NCBI RefSeq assembly: GCF_028502605.1
Contig: NC_079234.1
Span: 4,402,001-4,466,000 of the forward strand
DNA: 64,000 bases
Origin: Trichoderma breve
Taxonomy: Eukaryota; Ascomycota; Sordariomycetes; Hypocreales; Hypocreaceae
Direction: 5' to 3'
The notes under the pieces are model-generated. The model saw only the letters and a program-made list of their open reading frames with translations, was not told the origin of the DNA and did not search any database. The translations under genes were made by a program, and so were the position numbers. Shown here piece after piece: positions 1-10,900 of this stretch (position 1 is its first letter; each line of letters starts with the position of its first letter).

Positions 1-217
1 GTCCAAACAGTTGTACTAGTTTGCTCTATAGGATTCACACCCTAAGTCCTCTAACAAAAAAAAAAAAAAAAAGAAAGGTGTAAATTGCGGCACCCATGAA
101 TGCTTCCATCACGCATGAACTGGCCATATGCTTTGAATCAACAACCCAAACCCTTCCAAATGCTCCCTCCCCATCCCCTTCTAAGCGATCAAATATCACG
201 GTCCAATAGCTTCGTTT

Positions 218-1187
218 TTAAAAAGTCTCCTGGTCATCCAGACCCTCGGCCTCGGCTGGGATCTCGAAGCCCTCCTCCGTAGAGTACAGGATGTTCTGAA
301 TGTGCTTGACCAGGCCATCCTCTTGCTTCTCCAGTTCAGGGTCCTCCTCCACAGCTTGCTGGATCAGCAATTCAATATCACGAAGCTTGCTAAAGTAGAA
401 GTCTCGTTCGCGCTCCAGGCCGCCCACGCTCTCCTTCAAAGTCGCTATCTCCGCCTGCAGAGCTGCGGTGCCCGGGCCTGGTGCTGCCTTGGCGAGACGA
501 GGGCCGGTGCTTGGGGTGGTACCGCCAACTCGTCGGGCAGCGGCGCTAGAGACAGCAGCCCTGGGCGCCGGTCCTGAACTGGCTGCGGGCGCACCGCCAG
601 CCTTTCTTCGTGCAACAGCGTCGTAATCGTGGTCGGGGAAGTTGAGGTCCCAGAACTTCTTCGTCCATTGCAAGAACTCTAGGTTGTCCTGCATCTTACA
701 TTTCACCAACGATTCGACGGGGATGGGCTTATCGACCTGGTGCTTGAGGAACGTGTCTATGTGGGCCGTTAGGACCTGGTCTGCGCGAAAAGGGGGCAAC
801 CAATCCAGGGGGGAGTTGGGCAAAGGCACATACTCTGCAAAACTTTGAAGTTTTGGATGTAGGCGTAATCGCCGCTGACGTTGAACTTGACCTTGGACAT
901 AGGCACGTCCATGTATATGCTGTCAAAGACCTGGCAGAGCGCGGCGCTGGAGAAGCTCGTGTCAGCTGTTTGTTTATATCGTAGCGGGGTTGTTCATCAG
1001 GCGGGGTGCCAAAAGAATACACTCACCCAGTTCCGCACTGCTCGACCTTGGTCATGTTAAGCTGAAGGAGGCTGTTCAGCCAATTGAGGAGCTCTTGTCT
1101 GTTGTCTGCGGTTAGCCAATAGCCCCCCTCTTGGCTCCTGAGAGCCTCGGCGCGCGGAGAGAGGGCGACATACCTGGATTCACCCAT
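218..1187 (-). CDS. BIM1: EB1-family microtubule plus-end tracking protein
   Basis: EB1/Mal3/Bim1 proteins bind growing microtubule plus ends and recruit other tip factors. Four exons join in frame to 248 aa: 1174-1187, 1027-1098, 834-955 and 218-756. The start is the ATG at 1187 (MGESRQELLNW). The N-terminal calponin-homology domain (about residues 1-105) carries family signatures such as KVEQCGTG, QVFDSIYMDVPM, KVKFNVSGDYAY and LVKCKMQDNLEFLQW. An Ala/Pro-rich linker follows, then the C-terminal EB homology coiled coil with ERDFYFSKLRDIE (about 185-235). Length fits fungal family members. The three introns are 75, 71 and 77 nt. It is divergent from DRS1, sharing a 476-bp spacer. An A18 tract lies downstream at 55-72. 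The family is certain; splice sites are inferred but agree with the protein at every junction. Confidence 0.95.
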
Positions 1188-1663
1188 TTTGTCAGGTTAT
1201 GTGATGCAAATAGAAAGTTAGGGCAACCGCTGGAATAGCTATCGCGACGAGAATGCGAAGTTTCAAAGGAGAGAATATAAAAAGGGCAGAGTGCAGATGC
1301 TGGGTATCGCCTAGAAAAGGGACTGCAGCAGCCGGTGTCGTGGCGCAGGGCAGCGAAATGAGGATGACAGGAGAAATTTATCCAGCTATTCGTTCGCGTG
1401 TTTGGATTGTCAAGGTCGTCCAGAGGCCTGTATTTTGACAGGGTCGTCCAATCAACGGTGGCGGGGTCGCTCGGAGAAACAGCTAGGGAGATAGCCGCTA
1501 ATCTACCGCCTTTAATAAGTGAGAGCTGCTTCACCGCCAAAATTTTCAAAAAACGGCAGAAAAAACGGCTTGGCGCAGAAAAGTCGCTGCTTCGAATTTT
1601 TGCTTGAGGCCCCGCCAGCATCGACAAGCTTCTGTAGCAATTGCGTTGCGAGAAATCCTCAAG
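1188..1663. promoter_or_regulatory. divergent EB1/DRS1 promoter spacer
   Basis: This 476-bp spacer lies between divergent starts, so it must hold both promoters. A TATA-like run (tataaaaagg, 1276-1285, + orientation) is the only clear core-promoter candidate. The 3' part, next to DRS1, is A/C-rich leader. No small gene was found. Confidence 0.6.
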
Positions 1664-4034
1664 ATGGCGCCGTCACAGAAGAGATCAATTGAGGACGATT
1701 TTATCCATACCCTCTCGGATAACGACGACCAAATTGCCGAGGAAGAGCAGGTCGCCGTTCAGCCTCCCAAGAAGAAAGCAAAGACGAACAAGAAGTCGGC
1801 CAAGAAGAGCAAGGATGAGGAGCCTCAACCGGAAGAGACCGAAGGGGTCTGGGGACAGAAGGACGAGAACGATGGCGCTATGGACTCTGATTTCGAATTC
1901 ATGGTCGACGACGCTGGCGACCTCGGCGAGGATGAGTTTGAAGGATGGGGATTCGAAGGCGCAAAGAAGGGCATGGCCGTCGAGAAGGCCGGCGTCGACC
2001 TGGACGAGATTATCCGAAGACGAAGAGAAAAGAAGAACAAGAAAGTTGGCAAGGAAGAGGATACTTCCACCGATGATGCAGCGGACATTGACATGGACGA
2101 CGACGAGGACGGAGTGCTCGCAGATGATGCATTCGGCATGAATGTCGACTCAGACGCCGAGGAGTCGGGAGAAGATGCCGACGCTAACGGAGACAAAGAA
2201 GATGATGGCGATGAAGACGAGGACGAAGACGACGAGGCGGCTTCCGACAATGACTCGGTAGCCACACCCGTCAATCACCCTGACGACATGTCCGACGACG
2301 ACGATGAAGAAGATGCCGAAGAAAAAGCTAAACGAGATGCCTTCTTCGCTCCTGAAGAAAAGCCAAAGCCCGGACAAAAGGTTGATGTTTCATCGTTCCA
2401 GGCCATGTCTCTGTCCAGACCGATTCTGCGTGGTATTACCACCGTTGGCTTCTCAAAGCCAACTCCCATTCAGGCCAAGACCATCCCCATCGCTCTCATG
2501 GGCAAAGATCTTGTCGGTGGTGCAGTTACAGGTTCCGGTAAAACAGCAGCGTTCGTACTCCCCATCTTGGAACGACTCCTTTATCGACCCAAGAAGATAC
2601 CCACCACACGTGTTGTGATCCTTACTCCAACCCGTGAGTTGGCAATCCAGTGTCATGCCGTAGCTACAAAGCTGGCAGCGCACACCGACATCAAGTTTAC
2701 TCTGGCTGTTGGAGGTCTCAGTCTCAAGGCCCAGGAGGTGGAGCTTCGATTGAGGCCGGACGTGATTATCGCCACACCTGGTCGATTCATTGACCACATG
2801 AGGAACTCGGCTAGTTTTTCTGTCGATACCGTTGAGATCCTGGTGCTTGATGAAGCCGACCGAATGCTCGAGGATGGATTTGCCGACGAACTCAACGAGA
2901 TTCTCACTACGCTGCCAAAGTCACGTCAAACGATGCTCTTCTCCGCTACCATGACTTCCACCGTCGACCGTCTCATCAAGGTCGGATTGAACAAGCCCGT
3001 GAGGGTCATGGTGGATTCTCAAAAGAAAACTGCAGGCACACTGACCCAAGAGTTTGTGAGACTTCGTCCGGGACGTGAAGAAAAGCGAATGGGCTACCTG
3101 GTACACATCTGCAAGAACCTATACACGGAAAGAGTCATCATCTTCTTCCGCCAAAAGAAGGATGCCCACAGAGCCCGAATCATCTTTGGCCTCCTAGGCT
3201 TTTCCTGCGCGGAGCTACACGGTAGCATGAACCAGACACAAGTAAGTAGTGCCATCTAATCTAATCCAGTGACTCGCTAACGCCTATCTCCAACAGCGTA
3301 TTGCTAGTGTTGAGTCATTCCGAGACGGCAAAGTTTCCTATCTATTGGCAACAGATTTGGCCTCTCGTGGTCTCGATATCAAAGGTGTTGATACAGTCAT
3401 CAATTACGAGGCTCCCCAGTCAGTAGAGATTTACGTGCACAGAGTTGGTCGAACGGCCCGTGCTGGACGCCATGGTACATCAGTGACTCTTGCTGCCGAA
3501 CCCGACCGCAAAGTCGTCAAGGCTGCCGTCAAGGCTGGCAAATCTCAGGGATCCAAGATTATAAGCCGCGTCATCGAAGCCAAGGATGCGGACAAATGGC
3601 AGGCCGAGATTGACGAGATGGACGATGAGATCGCCGAGATTGAGAAGGAGGAGAAGGAGGAGAGACAGCTTGCTCAAGTTGAGATGCAGATCAAGAAGGG
3701 CGAGAACATTATCGAGCATGAGGCCGAGATCAAGTCCAGGCCGAAGCGAACATGGTTCGAGACACAGCACGACAAGAATAACGCCAAACAGGCCGGAAGG
3801 GATGAGCTGAACGGACCACGAGCCGCAAAGAAGAAGGGCGGCAACGTCAAGCTGAGCAATAAGGACAAGAAACGCCTGGATGCAAAGGCAGACCGAACGG
3901 ACAGCATGGGCTGGAAGAAGGGCAAAGGGGACGCCGCAAAAGCTGCCCAAGCCGCCAAGGCCAAGGGGGGCAAGAAGGCTCCTGTCAAGGGCAAGGCAAA
4001 GGTACAGGTGAAGAAGCCTCGGGGGAAGAGGTGA
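1664..4034 (+). CDS. DRS1: ATP-dependent RNA helicase DRS1 (DEAD-box, ribosome biogenesis)
   Basis: DRS1 is a nucleolar DEAD-box helicase needed for 60S ribosomal subunit assembly. Two exons (1664-3241 and 3297-4034) give 771 aa, with a 55-nt intron. The frame is open upstream to 1604, but the first ATG is 1664, in the context caagATGG. The N-terminal third is highly acidic (Asp/Glu runs around residues 145-240), with Lys-rich nuclear-type patches. The helicase core shows TPIQ (Q motif), AVTGSGKT (Walker A), [20 protein letters not shown] (motif II) and SAT. After the intron come [11 protein letters not shown] and [10 protein letters not shown] (motif VI). The C-terminus is basic with coiled coil, and the Lys/Gly-rich end suits nucleolar RNA binding. 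Domain order and acidic head match DRS1 over other DEAD-box families. Confidence 0.96.
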
Positions 4035-4496
4035 GCAGGTGGTTGGAGCCAGTTGATCTCGAGTGCTGTAAATATTCTCGTCGTTTTGCAAGTCTTGTTC
4101 AATAGAAACCGTTACTTTGTGCACGTTGATTGTACTCGGTACTTATACTCTGCATATGCACCCCGGAATTCTGCCTTTGGCGCGTGCCGTGATGATGACA
4201 TAATGCAACTAGCTCCATCATTTCTCGACCGCAGGCTTGACGCTGTCATGAACCAAAGCATGATCACGAGGCCAGCACGAAACTCATTGGCACTTTGCAG
4301 CAAATGGCGTGAACCGCTAACTGAAGCTTTGCGCATGTCAGGCGCCCGCCGCATGTGGTGAATACAGGTAACGACAGACAGCTGTCAGAAGACTGGCTCG
4401 CCTGAGAGGCTTGACGACGCCTGGAGCTTCCTCCCTGCGCTTTTGCCGGCAGCGCATTGATTTTGCTGGCTTCTGGCTCTGCCGTACGGAATATTT

Positions 4497-4507
4497 TATA
4501 TATAAAA
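4497..4507 (+). promoter_or_regulatory. TATA box of APP1
   Basis: The sequence tatatataaaa sits about 390 bp before the APP1 start codon, in the right orientation. It is the best core-promoter match in the spacer. Position and match to consensus are seen; use is inferred. Confidence 0.5.
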
Positions 4508-4851
4508 GGCTGCTCGGATTGGGGAGACCTTGCCCTGTCTGATTAGTCACTGCAAACCCCGGATCAGGCTGGCTCCTTTCAGGAAACTCTTCGGCCTTGT
4601 TCGAACTCGTCCGCTGCATCGCCACAGCCAAAGCTTTATTCGATATCTCCTACCAAACTCTGTCCGAGATCGCTACCGAGAGCGACTGTTCGATTTCCAC
4701 CTCAACACCTTTCCGAAGCTCAAGCATCGTATACAGAGCCGTATATACCGGTACATACTTGGTCGACAGAGCAAGCGACGAGCCGTTAATCAATTCGTTC
4801 GGCACAGCCAACGGCTGCTGCAGGGGCATTCGGGACGGCGGCCGATCAAAC

Positions 4852-4857
4852 ATGTGA
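4852..4857 (+). promoter_or_regulatory. minimal start-stop uORF (ATGTGA) in APP1 leader
   Basis: The only ATG between the TATA box and the APP1 start is immediately followed by TGA, 38 nt before the main ATG and out of frame with it. Start-stop elements are known in other eukaryotes to pause terminating ribosomes and lower downstream translation. The sequence is direct observation; its presence in the mRNA depends on the unmapped transcription start. Confidence 0.5.
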
Positions 4858-4895
4858 CAGGGCGACCGACTACATCACCGCTTAGACAACTCAAG

Positions 4896-7367
4896 ATGCC
4901 ACCGCCGGGGGAGATGGGCTATGGCCCTCGGATTAATGACACGCAGACAGGAGATGGGGCCGAGAGGGGAGAGAGGGGCTATCGACGGAAGAGGTTCGCT
5001 GCTCTAGCCGGAGCTGTGGCTGGCAATATATATCGTACCGGTCAGATCGCCGTCACCGAGATCAGGGAGACTTATGCGCAATCTAAGGCTCGGGGCCTGG
5101 ATGGCGAGTTTGACTCACCCGGCAGCATGCATATTCCGGGTGCGTTTCCAGATGTGGCCGTGACAGCACAAGGGAGTGGCGAGCAATTGATAATGTTCCC
5201 AAGTTACGCGAAGCAACATACCAAGAAGGAATGGACCCGACCCTCGGCGTATGAATCGGAGGCCGGCAACCTGGAGGACGAGGACTACTGGCGATCAGAA
5301 TGGGAGAGACATCAGGACGAGAGGGCGATTGTAGATGTCGATGTTCGTGGCTGGATATACGCGCCCCATACCGGCCCTATCACGCGGCGAAATCGCATCT
5401 TGATCGGACTTGCGCGCCAGCTCAGTGGCATCCCCGTTCCAAGAGCAGATCCGATCCAAGCTGCTGCGCCTCTTAACCCGAACGATGAACTAAGAGAGCA
5501 GGAGAGGATTGCGCAAGAAGCTGCCATGATCGAGCGCAGGGGGCGGGAAGAGAAGCGCATAGCAAACGCTGGTGCCTACAGCGAGCAGCCCCGTGAAGAT
5601 ACCAGTTTTGGAGGGCCTGCATACCCTTTGCCTAAGCCGTTGCCAACTCGAGCAGATAGCCGAACGCCCAACTCGCTCTCAGGGAGTCCCAAACTTCCTC
5701 CGACTAGACAGAATTCGGCGTTGGCCAACGAGCTCACAGAGGCTGAGCTGACCACTGCAAACGACAACTTGATGGCCAGGATAGCGCCTTTCATGACGAA
5801 TCCTTTGGTTGCCCTGCCTATCACAATATTCTTTTATAATGAATCGAAATCCCAATCACGAAATGTCCTCACAGATGACGCTGGTCATTTTGCTATTCGA
5901 GCACCTCTGGATTTTGTTCCTACACATGTTAGGGTGCTAGTAAAGGAAGGCCTCTCGACCACGCAAGAGGTTAATTACATTGAGCCATACGGTGTCAGCC
6001 TCATCAGTGACATCGACGACACCGTTAAAATGTCGAATATCTCGGCAGGGGCCAGGGAAATTTTCAGAAACACTTTTGTGCGTGAGTTGGCTGACCTCTC
6101 GATTGAAGGAGTCAAAGAATGGTACGGCCAGATGCAGGGACTGGGTGTGAGCGTGCATTACTGCTCCAACAGCCCGTGGCAGCTGTTCCCCATGCTGGCC
6201 ACCTTCTTTAAAGTATCTGGGCTTCCAATTGGGTCTCTACACCTAAAGCAGTATTCTGGCATGTTGCAGGGCATCTTTGAGCCTGTGGCAGAGCGAAAGA
6301 AGAATACCCTCGTGCGCCTCCTGCGAGACTTCCCGCAGCGCAAGTTCCTCTTGGTTGGCGACAGTGGAGAGGCCGATCTGGAAGTATACACAGAGCTGGC
6401 ACTGGCGTATCCTGAGCGAATCCTCGCAGTCTTTATTCGAGACGTGACAACTCCGGAAACCGCGGGATACTTTGAGCCATCTTTCGAAATGACTCGACGC
6501 ACAATGTCTGGCTTGACGTTGAACAACAGCGGACCTGCGAGCAATCGGCCAGCAACACGGCAAAGCTCAGCTGCGGGCTCACTTAGTGATTCAAAGCCTC
6601 CTTCCGGACCAGTAATGGGTACCCTGATAGACTTTTCCGATGAGCCCGAAGAAGCAAAACTAGATGAAGCCGCAGCCTTGGAGCAAGTCAGAAAATCAAG
6701 GCCGGGTCCGTCAGTCAGCGCAACCGATTTGCTTGCTCGAAAACCGCCGCCACCGCCTCGCCCAGCCAAGCCTGCGGCTCTAGCCAGCGCTCCCGCCTTA
6801 CCCACCGTCAGGAAACCGTCAGTAGGCCTTGGAATATCGGGGGCTGGTACAAATAATAGCCCTGAACCACCGCCGCCGCCCCCAAGGAAGCCCGTCGGTA
6901 ACCAACCGGTCCACCCGCTGGCACAGATACAGAACTCGTCCCAGCAGACAATAGAGTCCACCAAGACGGCCGACAAACCGCCTCCTCCTCCACCGCGCCG
7001 GAGCACCAAGAACCTTAGCCCACGGATGGTCTCGTACCTTCGTGGCCCGTCATCCAACGCAGATGTCGACTTTGATCCGCTCCCGCCGTCGCTCACACCT
7101 GTGCCCGCGGCTACTGGCTTGTCATTCTACCGCCCCAGCAGCCGATCGGGAAACACTTCGCCTTCGGGATCGCCTACTATGGGCGCGGTGAACAAGAAAC
7201 TCGAGCTTTGGAGACGGCGTTTGGTGAGGGCTCATGACCAGCTTGACCATTTGGGCGTGGCGCTGTATACATGGCGCAGGGGACAGGATGTAGAAGCTGA
7301 GGCTATAGGGATTATAAAGCGGTATTTGTCCGAATTGGACAAGGAGAAGAGGATGAGGAGGACATAG
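4896..7367 (+). CDS. APP1: App1-like phosphatidate phosphatase (actin patch protein)
   Basis: App1 is a Mg-dependent phosphatidate phosphatase that makes diacylglycerol at cortical actin patches and links lipid turnover to endocytosis. The intronless frame gives 823 aa from the ATG at 4896 (tcaagATGCC). The catalytic App1 domain (about residues 310-540) contains the haloacid-dehalogenase motif SDIDDT at about 371-376, then YCSNSPWQLFP and a later LVGDSGEADLEVY. The C-terminal region is disordered, with three polyproline blocks (PPPPPRP, PPPPPPRK and PPPPPPRR, about residues 617-705) that look like SH3 ligands, as expected for an actin-patch protein. A short conserved helix ends the protein. 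It is longer than yeast App1 because of the disordered parts. The frame stays open 366 nt upstream without an ATG. It converges on the CPS1-like gene. Confidence 0.93.
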   Translation: MPPPGEMGYGPRINDTQTGDGAERGERGYRRKRFAALAGAVAGNIYRTGQIAVTEIRETYAQSKARGLDGEFDSPGSMHIPGAFPDVAVTAQGSGEQLIMFPSYAKQHTKKEWTRPSAYESEAGNLEDEDYWRSEWERHQDERAIVDVDVRGWIYAPHTGPITRRNRILIGLARQLSGIPVPRADPIQAAAPLNPNDELREQERIAQEAAMIERRGREEKRIANAGAYSEQPREDTSFGGPAYPLPKPLPTRADSRTPNSLSGSPKLPPTRQNSALANELTEAELTTANDNLMARIAPFMTNPLVALPITIFFYNESKSQSRNVLTDDAGHFAIRAPLDFVPTHVRVLVKEGLSTTQEVNYIEPYGVSLISDIDDTVKMSNISAGAREIFRNTFVRELADLSIEGVKEWYGQMQGLGVSVHYCSNSPWQLFPMLATFFKVSGLPIGSLHLKQYSGMLQGIFEPVAERKKNTLVRLLRDFPQRKFLLVGDSGEADLEVYTELALAYPERILAVFIRDVTTPETAGYFEPSFEMTRRTMSGLTLNNSGPASNRPATRQSSAAGSLSDSKPPSGPVMGTLIDFSDEPEEAKLDEAAALEQVRKSRPGPSVSATDLLARKPPPPPRPAKPAALASAPALPTVRKPSVGLGISGAGTNNSPEPPPPPPRKPVGNQPVHPLAQIQNSSQQTIESTKTADKPPPPPPRRSTKNLSPRMVSYLRGPSSNADVDFDPLPPSLTPVPAATGLSFYRPSSRSGNTSPSGSPTMGAVNKKLELWRRRLVRAHDQLDHLGVALYTWRRGQDVEAEAIGIIKRYLSELDKEKRMRRT

Positions 7368-7923
7368 ACTAATAGAAATTGGGGCGGGTTGGAGGTTGGT
7401 TCTCTGTTTCCTTTTTTTCAATCCTGTGTGTGGTCTGGATACGCATGGGTTCTGAGACGATAGACTCTTTGTACTACATGTTCCGTTAATTTCTTTTGTG
7501 CGGCACTATAACTGTTCGGAATAGAACTTGAATGTCGAGAGATTAGGGGAAGGGTTTGTATATACCAAACAGACAGATAATATAACAACCAGTACTCTAC
7601 TAGCCACAATCACATCTCACAAACAGAACCAAATAATATAATAAATGTGCAGTGCAACCTCCATTTCAGACAGTATCACATACTAGTTTTATACGAGAAT
7701 TCCTACATCCAAGCTCAAATACAGGACAGGACAGGACGGGAATGAATACCACAAGAATAATAAAATGCACCAAATAAAAATTCCCAAACAACTCCTCCAA
7801 GTGTATCCTCTTTCCCAATGCTCTTGACGCTCTTTGAGTTCTAAGAAACCAACCTTCCTCTTCTTCAAAGAAAAAAGGCTTGTTCCATCTATAACCCCGA
7901 CGAAAAGCTGTACATTCATTCGA
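7368..7923. other. convergent 3' spacer APP1 / CPS1-like
   Basis: This 556-bp spacer lies between the stop codons of two convergent genes. It is AT-rich with several aataata/aataaa-like stretches (about 7630-7760) that could serve as polyadenylation signals on either strand. No gene was seen. Confidence 0.6.
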
Positions 7924-10900
7924 CTACCGCGGATTATTATTGTTAAATGCCCCTGTGAGGTTCATGTGCATCATGGTTCCAGTCGTCCAATCCGTTTCAT
8001 CATTGTCGTCTCCCCAAAAATCGAGACCTTCGCGTCCATCGACACCCGGCAGCCGGATCTGAGGTGGCCCTTGACTAAACCTGTTTCTCCTGGGTGGCGG
8101 TGTGTCTGGCACAGGAGAGGATGACGCTGGCTCGGCAACAGATGGAGCGTCAGTTCCTCTGGAATCCAATGGCCTTTTCTGCTGCTGTTCATATTGTTGT
8201 GCCGGCTCAAAATGTTGCTGCCGTGGCTGCGGTGGTGGCGGAGGCGGAGGCTGCGACGGCTGTGCTGGATGTCCCTGTTCAAAGTGATCATAGCCATATC
8301 CTTGGTTGTTTGACGTCGGCGGATTTTGGTTGTAGTTGTGCATTGGTGTACTTTCTTGGCTACGTTCCATGCCAGGGTAATAGGCTGTTGGCGTTTGCGG
8401 CTCCTCCTGTGCGGAAGTGGCGTACCCAACAGGTTCCGCATGCGCCATATGATCCATCTGCTGTGTAAACTCCTCCTGTTCCAGAATCTGTGGTGCCTGT
8501 CCGACATTTCTCATGTTGGGCGGGACGGCAGCGCCCAAGCTACGGAGACTACCCGTAGATGTTCTGTTGCCTTCTGGTCCCTCACCTGGCTCGAGCACGC
8601 TGGCGTCCAGATCCCGGATAGCAAATTGAGCCACGGTGCGCATCTTTCGCGTAACCCAGCCGGCAAGGATCTTTCCGCGTTGTTTCTCTCCTAGACGAGA
8701 TCTTGGGAAATCGCCCTTGTTTACAAATGCCACAATATCGGCAACGATTTGATGTTCGCTCAATATGGCGTTGACGATGACAGGCACCATGGAGGCAAGA
8801 TAGGACTTGCGGTTCACCTCGACCAAGACTACAACCAACCCACCGGCTTGGAACACCGCACTGTACATTAATTCATTAGCCATGATTGGTTTCACGTTAG
8901 ATATTGAGGAGACACTTACCAGCCGTTTGATACAATGTTGCGATGGCAGCGCTCTACTGAGAGCTCAATGTCCATGGGGAAATGGCTGAGACCATTGATC
9001 TCAAAAGTCTCACCGATGCTGCCGAGCACAAACAAGACTTGCATTTCCACCAGAGCGCCATTGGGTCCGATGGGCCGGTTGACGTTGTACAAGAAGCCCA
9101 AATCACCAGTTCGCACATATCGCACATTAGGATCGCCGTCTACTGTCCGGCCATCAAAGCGCTCCACGTCGAACGCATCTTTCGAACCGTAGAACGCCTT
9201 TACACATGCCTCCGAGTCAACCCAGATCTCTCCGTACTCTCCATCATAGCAATGCGCGCGGCTCTCGGGATTGACAATGGCAATCTGCGTGGACACTGGC
9301 ACCATGCCGGAATCTTGCAGCAGGAGAGCTTGGGGGTCTGTGTCGTGATCAACCGGAACGATTAGACCGCGTCGAAGAGCCTTGGTGTCAAGCCAGAGCT
9401 CAATGGGCTCGATGCACATGTACGACCTTGAGGCAATCATCGGGTTGAGAACATGAGAATAGACGGTGTTGATGGCCGTTCGATCCAACCCGGCTCCCGC
9501 GAAATGCATCCGAACCTTCTGGAATACATCTACTCGCGGCCGGCCTTCCGCAGAGATCATCATGTTCTTGAGCTCGTGCATTGTAAAGCCCTTGGCTTGC
9601 ATCGACGACATGGCATGATCAAGCATCTGTGGCGTTGCGTACGTGTCTTTAATCTTATATCTTGACAGCGTAACAAACAAGGATATGGGACTTTGAGCGA
9701 ATTCAACAGGAGATAGCAAGTACGTAGGAGTGCCGACGTATATGCCCATCAAGCAAGTATGGACGAAACCAAGTCCCGTGGTGCTTCGCACGCACCCAAG
9801 AACGGGCCTCGAGCTCGTCATCTGGCAAGTCTCCTTCTGCACTTTGCACATGCCCAAGATTGTGTCGTGTCCAAGCTGGACAGCAATTCTGCGTTGATCC
9901 GGTGTCCAGTATGTCCAGATAAGAACGGGATAACCCGGTCGAATCCAAGCAGGATCTATTGTTAATCCAAGCTCTCGAAGACCATTGTTCTGTTTAGGGG
10001 GCTTCGAAGTGTTGTAGGTATTTGGCATGGATATTTTCAAGATTTGGGCTGACTGTTTGATGTGGCTCGAGACGACCTTGAGCTTGAGCAGATGGTCCAC
10101 ATCCACGTTGACCAGAACCGCCTTGACCTTGTAGTCGGCGATCAGGTGCAGGAAAGCAGGGACATCTTCATTCAGCCGGTTCTGGTCGAGCGGCGCCATT
10201 GGGATGATGACCGCACCAAGGTTGATTCCTGCATGAACGGCATACACAAATTCCTCCGAGTGCGTATACATGAGGACCAGATGGTCGCCTGGCCGTACCT
10301 TGACTTTGTTCTTCAGATACATGGCCACAGCAGCTACCTTGGAGTCGAACTTCTTCCAGGTAATTCCCTTGCCCTCTCTGCCCCTGCCATCAATGGTACA
10401 GTAAGAAAGCTCCTCTGGCTGGCGAGCGACTCGCCATTGGATGAGATCGGTGATGCACGAAAAGTTGTTAAGTGGCGTAGACGTTCTGTCGTCAATGACA
10501 ACTTCCCTGCGATCAATTCCAGAGTACTGCTTATCGGCGGGAGCCAGGATATTGGTCCTCGACTCGGAGGCGATCGGGGACCAGATACCACCAATGGGAT
10601 CAACACCAATAGGGAGGTTGAGAACTGCATGCTCAACGCCAAATTTGACATGCACGCAGGGAAGGTTTCCTAGGTCAAACTCGCGCCGACACAGCATGTT
10701 ACCAATTTCTCGTCTCCCATTCTTGATGACTCGCGGAAGCGCGTTCGGGGCTGTGATCATAACGCAATAAACCCGAAGGTGATGTTCCTGCATAAGAATC
10801 TCCATGCACTTTTCTGCCAATGAATCCAACAAGACAGTATCAGGCTGCACAGGTGGGCCACCTGAAGTGAGAGGTGCTGTTGACGCTGCTTCTGACTCGA

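Larger units (their letters stand above)
4035..4895. other. DRS1 3' flank and APP1 promoter/leader
   Basis: This 861-bp spacer lies between two + genes. The first part is the presumed 3' UTR of DRS1. A strong TATA box at 4497-4507 is followed by about 390 nt to the APP1 ATG. That leader contains a single ATG, at 4852, which is followed directly by a stop codon (listed separately). No gene was recognised. Confidence 0.65.

Noticed and set aside
6158..7096. 312-codon frame antisense to APP1
   Set aside because: Mirror of the proline-rich coding region; Gly-rich composition is what reverse-complemented Pro codons give.
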